From Coemansia sp. RSA 487 (lineage: Eukaryota; Kickxellomycota; Kickxellomycetes; Kickxellales; Kickxellaceae), in the NCBI GenBank assembly GCA_027577595.1, contig JANBRJ010000062.1:1-64000 (forward strand): a stretch of 64,000 bases of DNA. The letters are read 5' to 3'. Below, piece after piece: positions 30,367-41,530 of this stretch; within the stretch, counting starts at the first letter, position 1; each line of letters starts with the position of its first letter. The notes under the pieces are model-generated. The model worked only from the letters and a program-made list of their open reading frames with translations. It searched no databases and was not told the origin of the DNA. A program made the position numbers and the translations under genes.

Positions 30367-30730
30367 TGCAGTTGCACATGTGGCTGAAATTCCCGTTTTG
30401 TTTCCTGCTGGGTCAAGAAGAGTGTTATCCCAAGGTGTGCCAGGGAATGGCGTGTATATCACTGTAGAGTTTCTGGGCCGAGCAGGCAGCACAACAGGCA
30501 CGCACACGGCCTTGCCAGCCTCTATGGGGATTGGAAATGGGGGAATATACACAAGGGAAATCAGTCAAACGTCAGTCAGATTCCAAAAATATTTAGCAAT
30601 CGGTATGTTTGCACACAATGGGCTTCCCATCTTCTCGATCTGTCTCTGGCTGTGTTTAGGATAAATATAAAAGGTGGCCGCCACAAACAACAATATGCTT
30701 ATGATGACGCTGCGTCTGTTAAACGCTCCA
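30367..30730 (-). pseudogene. Truncated relic of a third GDS-esterase paralogue
   Basis: The minus-strand translation aligns with the N-terminus of copies A and B. It has a hydrophobic anchor (SVIISILLFVAATFYIY), then IPIAKYFWN for VPPWYWD, then IEAGKAVCVPVVLP for IEVGETVCVRVVIP, then YTPFPGTPWDNTLLD and AGNKTGIS. One in-frame TGA (about 30579-30577) interrupts it. Homology stops after GIS, so the GDS catalytic half is gone. It lies upstream of copy B in the same orientation, so the family was once at least three tandem genes. Confidence 0.78.
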
Positions 30731-31298
30731 TATTTTGGTGTTTCAACAACAGTATGAGAGTACTTTTCTTTAGTTCTCTACAAACTTTAGAGCAATAGTA
30801 AAAAAGAAAAGGCAAAAGATGAGGCTAAGAAAGGCCAATTTTTTTTACTTTTTTCCCGTTGAAATATCAAAGATCTCATCTAATTAATAGAAACAATATA
30901 AGAAATCTTTCGCAATGTGCTAAAGAAATTTCTACAAAAAACAGCAAACCTTTCCAACTCTTGGCAGCATTTACTTTATTACTTTTTGTAAGGTAAAATG
31001 CGGCCATTGTAGATGCCAAGATTGACAAATAGTTGGGTTGAAGGAGTATGAAATTATCACAATGGCTGTTGTTATCGCACTTGTTGAGCTCATTGACGAT
31101 GGTTTATAAAACTGGATAAGCATATGATCAGAGGTCTTCCAATCCAAAAATCATCAGTCGCCACCAGAATACTGGGTTTATATTGTATTTTGGTCGCTGC
31201 ATGGATTATCCTTGGAAGTTTCTAACAAGGGAAATCCCAGATTTATCATCGGTTTTCAATAAAGGGATTTATATTTCACTGATTTGTAAAAACAGAAC
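30731..31298. other. Intergenic
   Basis: AT-rich. A 33-codon plus-strand frame from an ATG near 31126 (MIRGLPIQKSSV...) encodes one hydrophobic segment. It resembles a truncated membrane-anchor N-terminus but is too short to call. Confidence 0.35.
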
Positions 31299-32423
31299 TT
31301 AGGCAGCGTGGATGTCAGGAAGCTTACTTGCTTCGTGGTGCATCTTGCTCCTTTCGTCGCGCACATCTGGGTCTTCTTCCGGATCCTTTGCGTCGTGCGT
31401 ATCCAAAAGCTCCGCCCTTTCGCGTGCCTCCACGGGAGTCAATCCATCCATGGCAATAAAGAACTCTGGGTTATTGGGGTCCCTTTGGCACGACGCAATA
31501 TCCGTCTTGTCTCTGTTATGGCTGACACAGCGGCCAGCAGCGACCTCGTACATATTAGCCAACCTGCCCTTAAGCGCCAGGTCCTTGAAAATTCCTGCGC
31601 GCTCAAACTTCCTGTTGCCGTCGGCGGTGCGGCGGATTCCTGAGTACGGCGTGGCAAAGGACGGGACCATCGGGAGCTGGCGCACGAATTTGCACACGGG
31701 TTTGATCAGACCCGAGGAGGTGTCACGGTTAATGGCACAAGTAGCCAGGGTCTCTGGAGGTCTGGCGCCGCCCAACGGATCTTTCGCCACTTCGGTAGAA
31801 GGTTCTTCCGATGAAGAAGATACGACGGCCCGTGCTTTACTATCGTGCCCGTCGCCGATTTGCGCCGCCTCTTCCAGCGCACGTGCCACCTCCTCCTTAA
31901 TACTAGTGGTCTTGGGATGCTGCAGGACAAGCGACCCCATGTACGTCCATACTTCGCCGTCGGACCACAGGCCTTGGTAAATAGTGTTGTTTGCCACCAT
32001 GTTGTAATGCGCAATGACTTTCAGCGTATACGATGGAGACTTCGAGTCGTCCTGATCCAGTTTGGCTTGGAGATACATCCCTTGCTTTGACTGCTTATCT
32101 GAACGATCGATATAATGAGCCGACGCATACTCCGTAACTCTACCGGCACGTACGGTGCTGTCGTTGTTGGGTGCACGCACTTGCATCAGTACAACGAGCT
32201 GCTCGTTGCTGAGCTTTTGCACCGAAATGGCTCCGGTTTCCCATCCAACGCCGATCCACTCGGTTCCTATCGGCGCAGTGGTCGAGTTGAGTTGCACGTG
32301 TGCCGAAGCTTGAGTAATGTCGCGTGCATCATCGGGTACGTCCCATAGCAGGTTGACGTCGAAGCCTAGTGCCAAGCACGCCACAAACAGAATAATAAAA
32401 GGCGCTGTAATAAATCTGGTCAT
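31299..32423 (-). CDS. Secreted DUF3472-like protein, copy 2
   Basis: 374 residues, with a signal peptide at about 1-20. It shares the order of motifs with 20763-21704: VNLLWDVP, TEWIGVGWETGAISVQ, YTLKVIAHYNM...TIYQGLWSDGEVWTYMGSLVLQHP, and YSGIRRTADGNRKFERAGIFKDLALKGRLA. It differs in having a longer Ser/Glu linker and an acidic, His-containing C-terminal tail of about 60 residues. Predicted extracellular, function unknown. The two copies are 10 kb apart on opposite strands and strongly diverged, so the duplication is old. Confidence 0.75.
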   Translation of the reverse strand: MTRFITAPFIILFVACLALGFDVNLLWDVPDDARDITQASAHVQLNSTTAPIGTEWIGVGWETGAISVQKLSNEQLVVLMQVRAPNNDSTVRAGRVTEYASAHYIDRSDKQSKQGMYLQAKLDQDDSKSPSYTLKVIAHYNMVANNTIYQGLWSDGEVWTYMGSLVLQHPKTTSIKEEVARALEEAAQIGDGHDSKARAVVSSSSEEPSTEVAKDPLGGARPPETLATCAINRDTSSGLIKPVCKFVRQLPMVPSFATPYSGIRRTADGNRKFERAGIFKDLALKGRLANMYEVAAGRCVSHNRDKTDIASCQRDPNNPEFFIAMDGLTPVEARERAELLDTHDAKDPEEDPDVRDERSKMHHEASKLPDIHAA

Positions 32424-32844
32424 TCTTTTATTTTAAAAAAAAAATATATGTATATATATTTTCACTATTGCGTACAATTAGAATTAATGGAAATATAGCT
32501 TGATACTGTTGCAGCTAGAAAATATACTCTAGAAAGGAAAGGAAGTGGTGAGACTGCCCTTTTCGAACACTGAAACAAGAAGCCCTTCTCTAATACATGG
32601 TTCCTAGATACATCTCCGGAATGATGCTATAAATCGAAACACCAAAAAAAGGGAGGCGGGGGGAGAGGGGGAAGAAAAGGGAACGCTATAATCTGGGGTT
32701 ATAAAAGTTCACCTTAATCCCCTCACCTCAACCTCAACCTCAACCCCGTCTTCATAGTTTAGTTACTGCCGCTCCAATAGAAAGGATGCTAAATAAAAAT
32801 TTAAAGAGAAAAAGGAAACAGTAAAAAAAACACTCGTTTGCTCT
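32424..32844. other. Intergenic with CAACCT repeat
   Basis: Between the 3' end of myosin V and the start of the DUF3472-like gene. About three CAACCT units at 32726-32745. No gene supported. Confidence 0.5.
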
Positions 32845-35800
32845 TCACACTCCTCGCTGCATATCGACACTCATTTGTTGCTGGCGAGTATAGGGAGCAT
32901 ACTCGTCATAGTCCTCAAGCAGCTCATCGTCTTCCTCCTCTTCGGGGATACCCATATCGTCCATGTCGTCGTACGACATGTCCGTCTGCGAATCAACCAG
33001 CGCACGCACACGGGGCATGCGGAATTCTGGCGGAATGTACGTCTCGATAGCCGGTACCTTGCGTGCAGTCAGATACAGAACCTGGTCGTTCAGATCGTTG
33101 GTATCCAGGAGGATCTTGTCTGTCTTCTCGGTGGGCGCGGCGCGGCGCGTGACTTCGTTCATCACCAACCCGATGATCGGGTTCTCATAGTCCGAGACAG
33201 CGTAAATAGACAGGAGCTTCTTGATCTGTGCCGGGTTAAGAAGATCGCACACCTCAAACATGATGTCGATATCCTGCTCCGTTGACTTTTGCAGCTGCAG
33301 CAGCTTGACCAGCTGCAGGAGACGATCCAGATTGCGAGTGGCGTCAGCAACACTGTGCGTCTTGCACCACTCCTCGATGCGCGTCAGGTTGTACTGCACT
33401 TGCATTCCGCGCTTCCACGAGCAAAAGTTGCGGCGCATAATGATGTTGTTGAATGCAGTCACGCCAATGTTGCACAGCAACTCCGACATGATCTGTCTCA
33501 TGATGGCGGGGTCCACATAGTAGAACTCCATGCTGCGCCAGATGTGGTTGAAGAAGCTCAGCACATTTTCGATTTTGACCGATGACTCGCGCGGGCCTGT
33601 GCCCATAAGCCTGTTGAAGAACCCGCTGTCGCTCGCTGTGAAACCCGGTAATGCCTCGGATTCGACCACGCCAGGGATGATCAGCTTGACAAAGCGCTTC
33701 TGCAGATCCTTGATCCACCCAAAGTAGATGTCCGACAGCAGCGACTCCAGGTACTGCATGCCGTCGTTCATCGCGCGCTCAGACTCCGCGTACTCGTGCG
33801 CCGACGACTGGTGCTCGGTCATCGACGTCTTGATGATCGACAACAGCTCAAAGACGTTGGACAGCCAGAACGCCGATGTGTAGTCGGACTCAAACGCTGC
33901 CGTCTTCTTCTGGATGCGTGCAATCGTCGACATCAGCAGCCGATCGATCCGGCGCGCCAAGTTGTACTGGAACATCTTGATCACGCACAGCCCGATCAGA
34001 TGCGCCGGGAACAGCAGGTCCGGCGGCGAGTACTCGGCATCGACGTTGGGCATCGGCACTTGCAGATCGCCAATCAGCTCGTTCAGAACCTCGGCTATCA
34101 GCAGGTCGTCGTGCTCCAGCATCTCGCGAACATCGTCTTCGCTGCGCAGCTCGAACACAGGACCCGTTTCCTCCTCCTCCAGGATCGTCGATCCGCCCAG
34201 GGACTGATGGAACTGTCTGGCATTGCCGTTGCCTGTTGGAGACATATTGGATGCTCCGCCGCTGCCACCGAATCCGCCTAGTGCGCCGAGCATCTTGGCC
34301 AGAGTGCGGCCCTCGTCGCCTCCGATCGTCGACCGCTTGTTTGCAACTGATGTCGTGCCAGACGAGGCAACCGCCGAGGCGCTGGTAGTGCGCGCATAGT
34401 CGCTCGAATGCGGGCGACGCTGGTGCAGTTGCTGTTGCTGTTGCTGCTGCTGTTGCTGCTGAGCAGAAATAGCACCAGCCATAGTCGTAACTGCGGCAGG
34501 GGCAGAGGGTGGTGGCGCAGAACTAACAGCACCAGCATTCAATGCAGCTGTAATACCAGCTGCCATGGGAGAAGAGTCTGCCATGTCGTACCCAGTGGCC
34601 GCGTAGCCGCCAGCAGCACGCCAGCGGCTGCCTCCAGCGATATGCGTCTCTGAGCGCTTGATCGACGATGCCTTTTCGGCAGGCGTTGCCCCCGACGCTG
34701 ATGCCAGCCCACCATGGTAGCCGTTGCCTTGCTGCTGGATAAGCATCTGCTGCTGGTGCTGCGCGCGAACATCAGCCAGCTGTGCGCGGCTCTCATCCAG
34801 CTCGCGCTGCAGGTCAGCCAGCCGCTGTTCGAGCTCCGTCCGCTGCTTGTCCATCGCGTCTTTATCGGCCGTCGCTTGCTGCCGAGCAGCCTCTAGATCC
34901 TCGCGCGCACGGGCCAGCTCTTCGCGAAGCCCCGCACACTGCGCATCGGCATCAGCTTTGGCGCGCTGCAAAACATCGACACGGTCGCGCAGCTCGGCCG
35001 TGTCCTTTTCGATCGTAGCCGTTTGCGTCGCGCGTAATTCGCGTGCCTCCTTGTCAGCCAGCCGCAGCTTCTCTGCCAGTTGCGCCGCACGCGACTGCGA
35101 CTCATCAAGCTGCCGTGTCAGCTCCATCAGTTTGCCCTCAAGCTTGTACGTGACCTCCTTGAAGTGCGCGGCAGACCGTTTCTCCTCGCGGAACTTGCCC
35201 AGCTGGACACGCGCATTGTGTGCGCGTCTGTAGGCTTGCATGCGGACCACGAGGAAGACTGTGCGGTTATACCTTTTGCGCGCAAGGAATCCACGCACGC
35301 GCCGCTGGATCGCGATGGCCGCCGATTGGTTGCGCAGCGTCTTGAACCGATGGCGCGCCTGCGATCCGCGAACAAGCGCTTGCAGGCGGGTTAGCGCTGT
35401 GCGTGTTTCGGAGAGATAGCGTCGCGCCAGATATGCACGCACCAGCGCTTGCACCGAAATAGCCGCACGCGTGTCGCGCAGGCGGCGCAGCTCGCGACGC
35501 GCAAGCACTCCACGTGCCGCTGTTTGCAGCGCAAGGGCGGCCTTGCGCTGCCGCTGGAAGCGCGTGCGTGCCTGATGCATACGTGCTAGGCTCTGGATGG
35601 CTGTTGCTGCTGCGTTGAGGCGCTCGACGCGGTGCTTCTCGATGACTGCAAGCATGCCGGAGCGGAAGAACACCTTTGTCAAGCCGACTTGGAAGCGATC
35701 GGGCTCTGGGAACACTGCCTGCAGAATATCGGTGGCAAGGCGGCGATACTCGTCTGGCGTGCTAGCAGCACTGGCAGAGGACGATCCCTGCAGGTTATTC

Positions 35801-38324
35801 TTTCCGAGCAACGCGCGTGCTGCAGATGGCGATAGCAGCACGCGGTACCGGTGGATGAACTCTGGGATCGGGAGACGCGACGGGTAGCCTGCGCAGCTGA
35901 TTCGGATGGTCTCCAAGACTCCGCAGGCGCGTAGCTGCGAAAGCACCATAGGCGCGTCGAAGCGCCACGCAGCCTTGGCATCGTTGGGCTTGATGCAGCG
36001 GATGTAGTGCGACTCGGTGACCTCGATCGTCTCCATAAGGCTCGCCAGCGAGTGCTTGAACACAGTGCCCAGCGTCGGCTTGCGCGGAGCGCGCACACTG
36101 AGCCGCGAGCCGCCGGCAGCAGCGCCCGATGACGACGGCTGGCCGCTAGAGGCAGACTCGGTCGACGCTGCCGACAACACGTCAGCCAGGAATGCATCGC
36201 CGGATGCGCGCAGCACGTTCTGGATCTCATCAGGCACAGTGTCTTTGTTCTTTTCGATGAAGCCAACCGCTTCGTACGACACGTCGTGCGCGTAGTGGCG
36301 GATAGTGAACGAGTCGGCACCGAAGCGCGGACGCCGGAAGAACTCGGCGGGGGTCTTTGGTGCTGGGCGCGGCGTTGCAGCAAACTGCTTGATCAGCTTC
36401 TCGGTGAATGTTGCGTCGGATCCTTGCTGCAGCCTGCTCTCCTCATCCAACAACGCAAGCACGCCAAGCCGGCCCTCGATCAAGTCAATGCAGGGCTGGT
36501 TGTCCTGGAAATCAACAAACGTCCAGTTCTGCAGCTGCTCGCGCTGGTACTCCTCTTGCTCCAGCTTGAACACGTGGCGGTTAAAGTTCTGCTGCAGCTT
36601 CTCGTTTGCGTAGTTGATGCAGAACTGCTCAAACGAGTTGTGCTCAAAGTGCTCGAACCCGTAGATATCAAGCACGCCAATGAACGACGCCGGCGGGGTG
36701 CCGCCATTGCCGCCCGTAAGCGCCTCATTCAGCGTGCGCACAATCCAGTCAAACAGATGCGCATAGACGAACTTTGCCACGCTGTCGCGCACAACCAGCG
36801 CTTGCGCACGCCCTATCGCGCTGACAATTTTTTCGCTACGCGTGACGATCTGCTTCTTGGTCAGCCATTTGCGGAACAGTGCGCCGTCAATCTGCAGCAG
36901 CTCAACCACGCGCGCGCACGCGTCGTCGGACTCGCCAATTGTTGCGCCGGAGCGCTCCGAGGCGCCGCCGATCTCGATGTTGCCGACATGCAGAAGCGCC
37001 GCAAGCAGCGAGTGGATGTGTGCCTGGCGCTGGCGGTCGACGCCAATGACGTCCAGCGCCGCCGCCGTGTTGGCAAACTCCACAGCATCGTCGACGCCTG
37101 CGATGATCCCGTTGCCGCCCTGCGACGTGTAGTGGAAGCTCTCCCACGAGCGCCCCGTCAAGCCGAGCCGCTCGCGGTCTGCGTCGGGAGCCGCCGCCAG
37201 GAGCTGGTAGAACACGTGGTAGTTGCGCTCGGTCGGTGGCTGGTACACGAGCCGCGACCGCTCCAGCAGGTACGTGCGGATGAAGGCCGCCTCGATCGCG
37301 TGCCGCTCGTTGAATCTGATCTCGAGGAATTTTCCGAAGCGCGAAGAGTTGTCGTTGCGTGTGGTTTTGGCGTTACCAAACGCCTCAAGCACCGGATTCG
37401 TGGCAAGGATCTGCTCCTCGACGTGGCTCATGCCGCTGTCATCCTTTGCGGCCGGCGCAGAGTCGTCGTGTGCCGCGGCAAAGTAGCGCATAATGTACTT
37501 TGCGCTCATCGTTTTGCCGGCACCAGACTCGCCGGACACAATGATCGTTTGGTTCTTCTTGTCGCGGACCATGCCCTGGAACGCATCCTCGCTGATTGCA
37601 AACAGATGTGGCTCCAGCTCGCCACGCATACGTCCTGCGTACGCCTCCAGCGTGTCCTGCGAGTAGAGCGCCACTCTGTCGAACGGATTCAGCGCCACCA
37701 GAACTATCCCCGAGTACGTGTAGATGTTGTGCATCCCGTAGCGCACCTGCAAGTTGTGCAGCACTGCCGGCTCGTTCAGGTGGCTCAGGCTTGTCAGGTC
37801 GTCAATGCCCTCAAGCAGCGGTGGGTTGCACAGCGGCGGAAGCACCTTTTTCTTGGTCGCCAGATCGTCGAATGTGGCTTCGAACCTGTACTCCTGCGTG
37901 TCATTATCTCCGCTGGTGGACTCGCTGCTAGCTGCCTTGCGCTCAAACGTCATGTGCACCTTCTTTGCGGCTTCGTCAACCGTCTTCTCGGTCAGTGTCG
38001 CTTGCACCCACGCGAGCTCATCATCGCTGAAAAACGCCTTTGTTCCCTAAAACCAAAAAGGTATAAAATGATCATTTTTTCTTTCGAAAACAGAGACGGT
38101 ATCCTCCTTTTTTGTGTGTGCAGTTAGTATTGTTTTTTTGCTGTTGTTGTTGTTGTTGTTGTTAGGGATAGGTGGCTGTCGAGCACTATGTACAACGCTC
38201 TCACTATTTCAGACATATAAAAAAGGCAGACATTGTGTTGCTTTATCTTTTGTGCGTGCCATACCTTTGCGTATATTTTGAGCTCTGTGAGGACTGTCGA
38301 GTCACTGGTGGTTGCGCCCGCCAT
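32845..38324 (-). CDS. Class V myosin heavy chain (two exons)
   Basis: Coding parts 38324-38265 and 38046-32845, 1753 residues. Exon 1 is 20 codons ending KIYAK, followed by donor GTATGG. Exon 2 resumes GTKAFFSDDELAW after TTTTAG, restoring the family's N-terminus. The motor domain holds the P-loop GESGAGKT at 192-199, switch I NAKTTRNDNSSRFGK and the relay DIYGFEHFEHNSFEQFCINYANEKLQQ. Six IQ motifs follow for light chains or calmodulin, then a coiled coil, a Gln/Ala-rich hinge with a poly-Gln run, and the globular DIL cargo domain at the end. Myosin V moves secretory vesicles and organelles along actin to growth sites. Complete and intact. Confidence 0.95.
38047..38264 (-). other. Myosin V intron, 218 nt
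   Basis: Bounded by GTATGG and TTTTAG, phase 0. It contains a TTG/CAA trinucleotide repeat (about 38143-38163). Confidence 0.85.
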
Positions 38325-38934
38325 TATAACCGTGTTCTCAGCTCTATCTAACTATGTAGAACAACGCAAGGTAAACAAAACAAAACAAAACAAAAAAGTT
38401 AGTAATGATGCACCCATTCCGTTTCTTCATCTTTTTTGCTCATTTGTCCCGAGTAAGCTTTCTCCGTATGGTTCGAATTTAGCTGTACCTTTTAAATAAG
38501 AACGCCTTGGGCTAGTACCGTGTTATGTGAGTGTGTGTTTTTTCCACTCTCCTCTTCTGTCCTCGAATTCTATCGAGATGAAGAGAGTCAGATGCCGAGA
38601 TTGTGTAAAAATGTATTGATGGAAGTTGAATAATGCGTTTATAGAAAATAAGAGTTCAATACAATCAATATAAATAGAAGAAAAAGGTATGCAGTGAACG
38701 ATAGAAAGAAAGAAAGCTACAACGGAAGTATACCCAGAAGCCTTGCTCTCTGTGTAAATAGCAGCCACAGCTGGGGCACGATGATGGCTTCTTTAGTCCC
38801 TAACAGTCCTCCCGCTTCATGCAATCTGACGCAAGTTTCCCACCAGCAATCAAAACACACGTGATTTGATTCCCGATCGTATCAATCAATGGAGAGCTAA
38901 AAATGAACCTGTATTTACTGCTAAAGGCAAAACT
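38325..38934. other. Intergenic, promoter of myosin V
   Basis: Includes AAAAC units at about 38376-38393. No gene supported. Confidence 0.5.
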
Positions 38935-40455
38935 CTAATACAGCAGGGGCGGGTCCAGCACCTTTCTAGGCGTATCGCCCTGACGCTTGATCTTCTCGAG
39001 CAGCCCGGCAACAAACCATACGACAACGGCCACCGGATGGCATGCGCTTGAATCGCCCGCAAACGCAGCCAGTTTGCTGACAAGCGCCGCCTGCACAGTG
39101 GTTCGTCGCACCAAGAGAATGCCTTCCGCCGACACAAGCAGCCCTGCATTGCATGCCATCGTCTCCGTACTGATCAATTGCACAACGCGTTTGACTGCAC
39201 TTTCCGCCACATATGGATTGCAGCTCGTCAAAAGACTTTTCCTCATTGTTTGCTGGTTTGCGTTCATTTGCGCACCGCGTGGCTTGTTGTACAAAGATGA
39301 AAACGTTGCCACAGTGCTGATAGGCAGCCGTAAAATCTCTTTATGTTCTTTGTTTTTGACGACCAAGTATGCGTCTGCGCCGAAGCCTTCCATCCCTTCG
39401 ACGATATTCACGCTGTCGATGCTCGGGATGGCTATCTTTAGCGCTCCGCTTATACACGTGCGAAGCTGGCTAACCACAAAATGTTTTACTTTGGAGTCCG
39501 AGCTGCCAGCCACAAGCAACGGTGCGTTTATGTTTTCAGGGAGGTATTCGCGAGGTATCCGTCGCTGTATCCGGAACTGCGTCTGTGGTGCTTCGCCAGA
39601 GCTGTCCATTGTTATTGTGAAAGGCAGTGGGCCAGCTGACGGTGGAGGAGGGGGTGGTGGAGGAAGAAGAGAGGGAGTAGAGCGGGATGATGCGGAGGCT
39701 GTTGGTGCTCGAGGAGCCCGCGGTGCTGTTGGAAGCTGCGGTGCTACTGGAATCTGTGGTGCTTGTGGCAATATTGGCAGCGACTTTGACGGCACAACGG
39801 GCAGTTTAATTCCAGAAGACAAGGCATTTGACACTCTAGAGTTTGGCACCCTGGAGTTTGGCACCCTGGAGTTTGGCACCCTGGAGTTTGGCACTCGAGC
39901 ACTTGCAGCAGAAGATGCGCTATCCCTAGACGAGGCTGTGAATCTCCTTAGCACAGATTCACACGCAACAAAGGCCAAGCGAAACTCGACCTCGCGTCGC
40001 TTCAGCGCCTTTTCGAAGCGGGCATCCAAGGCCTTTAGGTCCTCCGAGGCCTGGATAACTTTAGTCTCTGCCCCTCTAAGCATCATCCTAGAAAAATCAG
40101 CCGACTGTTTAGCGTCCCTTACAGTTTTGCCTTTGACGGCGTTTATTAGCCTTCCGCTTCCATTGGGCTGGCTGGCTCGTTGTGTGTCGCGCTGTAGCGA
40201 CTCAGTACTCCGCTGGTGTGAATCCCGGGCGCGTTGCCACTTGGTTTCCAGCGCTTCGCGTTCTTGCAAGTATTCGTATCGCTCCTCGGCCAAGTGCTTG
40301 CGCAGCTCAATGGCCAGCTGGATGTTGGCTTGCTCCTCCCTGCTCTCGGCGTATCGGAGCGCTTGGGTTAGTGCGGTTAGAACCGCTGCTTCTTCCTCTC
40401 CCTCCACGTCTCCATGCTGTATGCTGGTGGCGTCATTTTCAAACCGTTTTAGCAT
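38935..40455 (-). CDS. Coiled-coil, proline-rich protein, unknown
   Basis: 506 residues. An N-terminal coiled coil with high Glu/Arg/Gln covers about 15-180. Then come a repeat region with four VPNSR units, a Pro/Ala-rich segment with an eight-proline run near 270, and a globular C-terminal domain of about 200 residues (IPREYLPENINAPLLVAGSS, FGADAYLVVKN, ETMACNAGLLVSAEGILLVRR). I do not recognise the C-terminal domain. The ATG at 40455 is preferred over an upstream TTG frame, which reads through an AT microsatellite. Confidence 0.7.
   Translation of the reverse strand: MLKRFENDATSIQHGDVEGEEEAAVLTALTQALRYAESREEQANIQLAIELRKHLAEERYEYLQEREALETKWQRARDSHQRSTESLQRDTQRASQPNGSGRLINAVKGKTVRDAKQSADFSRMMLRGAETKVIQASEDLKALDARFEKALKRREVEFRLAFVACESVLRRFTASSRDSASSAASARVPNSRVPNSRVPNSRVPNSRVSNALSSGIKLPVVPSKSLPILPQAPQIPVAPQLPTAPRAPRAPTASASSRSTPSLLPPPPPPPPSAGPLPFTITMDSSGEAPQTQFRIQRRIPREYLPENINAPLLVAGSSDSKVKHFVVSQLRTCISGALKIAIPSIDSVNIVEGMEGFGADAYLVVKNKEHKEILRLPISTVATFSSLYNKPRGAQMNANQQTMRKSLLTSCNPYVAESAVKRVVQLISTETMACNAGLLVSAEGILLVRRTTVQAALVSKLAAFAGDSSACHPVAVVVWFVAGLLEKIKRQGDTPRKVLDPPLLY
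39839..39898. repeat. 15-bp tandem repeat, four units
   Basis: The unit GAGTTTGGCACCCTG is repeated about four times inside the coiled-coil protein gene, coding the VPNSR units. Confidence 0.9.
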
Positions 40456-40479
40456 TTGGCATTTGAAAGAATAAGAAAA

Positions 40480-40502
40480 AAAATATATATATATATATAT
40501 AA
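40480..40502. repeat. AT dinucleotide microsatellite
   Basis: A run of alternating A and T just upstream of the coiled-coil gene's ATG, probably in its 5' leader. Confidence 0.8.
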
Positions 40503-40633
40503 CAAGAAAGTACTGAGCTAAAAGAAAGAAATCAGACACTTTTCTTTTTGCCAAATAAGAGATCTTTCAGCTTGATTCGTTGTACAAAAAGTCTTTTAAA
40601 TAAAGCAAAACCTTAAAAGTAAAAAAAAAAAAG

Positions 40634-41530
40634 TTAGAGCTTGCCAAACTCGTCAGCCAAAGAGACACAGCGCGCACGGCAAGCAAGGACACCGTTGGAT
40701 ACGCCTTCGGGGACTTTATCAGCAATCATTCGCTCGATGGCAGCATGCGTGGTGCCGTTAGGCGAGGTGACCTTTCTGCGCAGCGTCTCAACATCGTCGT
40801 CGCCAGTAAGCAGCATACGAGCCGCACCAAGCGCCGTCTGCGCCGCCAGCTTGCCGGCAACGGTGCGGTCAAGCCCCATTTCGACACCCGTCTTCTCCAT
40901 GGCCTCGAGGATCAGGAAAAAGTACGCCGGTCCCGATCCGCTGATTGCAGTCACCGCGTCGATTCCGCTTTCCTTGTCGACCCAAAAGTACTCCTTGGCA
41001 ATGTTCTTGACCACATACTCTGTTTGCGCACGCTGTTCTTTGTTGACTGTGTCCTCGGCATACATGCCGGCGGCGCCCTCGCCAACCAGGGCCGGAGTGT
41101 TGGGCATCAGGCGGACGAATGGAACCGCATCGGACGGTCCAGCAGCTCCATCGGGGTGGATCCAGCGCGCAAAGTCCTTGATCGCCACACCTGCCACGAT
41201 GGAGATCACCAATGGCTTGTGTTTCAGTAGAGCAGGCGCCACGTCACGCACAACGGTGCCAACCACCTGCGGCTTAACTGCAAGCACAACAACGTCGACT
41301 GGGGACCCGGCTGATACCTTGGCTCCCTCGCCTGTTATTGCCGCCTTGTTATCTCCAAACACATCAACCCCGTACTTGCTGTTCAAGTACTCTCTCCTCT
41401 GGTCAAAGGGCTCGCTGACACGGATGTGTGACTGCGGATGCGACGTCTTCAGAAGGCCTGAAAGAATGGCCTCGCACATATTGCCGCCGCCGATAAAAGT
41501 AATAGTGGGTACGCTTGAGGAAGAAGACAT
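40634..41530 (-). CDS. PRO3: Pyrroline-5-carboxylate reductase
   Basis: 298 residues, last step of proline synthesis (P5C + NAD(P)H to proline). The N-terminal Rossmann motif is FIGGGNMCEAILSGLL. The middle has VLAVKPQVV, and the C-terminal dimer domain has ITAVSGSGPAYFF-like AISGSGPAYFFLILEAM and AAQTALGAARML. The family signature near the end reads VTSPNGTTHAAIERM; the usual form is SPGGTT, so one Gly is Asn here. Length and ends agree with fungal enzymes. A TATA-like CTATAAAC lies at 41559-41567. Confidence 0.95.
   Translation of the reverse strand: MSSSSSVPTITFIGGGNMCEAILSGLLKTSHPQSHIRVSEPFDQRREYLNSKYGVDVFGDNKAAITGEGAKVSAGSPVDVVVLAVKPQVVGTVVRDVAPALLKHKPLVISIVAGVAIKDFARWIHPDGAAGPSDAVPFVRLMPNTPALVGEGAAGMYAEDTVNKEQRAQTEYVVKNIAKEYFWVDKESGIDAVTAISGSGPAYFFLILEAMEKTGVEMGLDRTVAGKLAAQTALGAARMLLTGDDDVETLRRKVTSPNGTTHAAIERMIADKVPEGVSNGVLACRARCVSLADEFGKL

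Noticed and set aside
36286-38127. A 613-codon plus-strand frame
   Set aside because: It is antisense to the intact myosin motor domain and has no recognisable family. Codon bias of myosin explains it.
39839-39898. Repeats as a CRISPR-like array
   Set aside because: Units are contiguous 15-mers without spacers, in frame within a eukaryotic coding region.
38987-40474. A 495-codon plus-strand frame
   Set aside because: It is antisense to the coiled-coil gene. The minus-strand product has a coherent coiled-coil and Pro-rich architecture and a good ATG.
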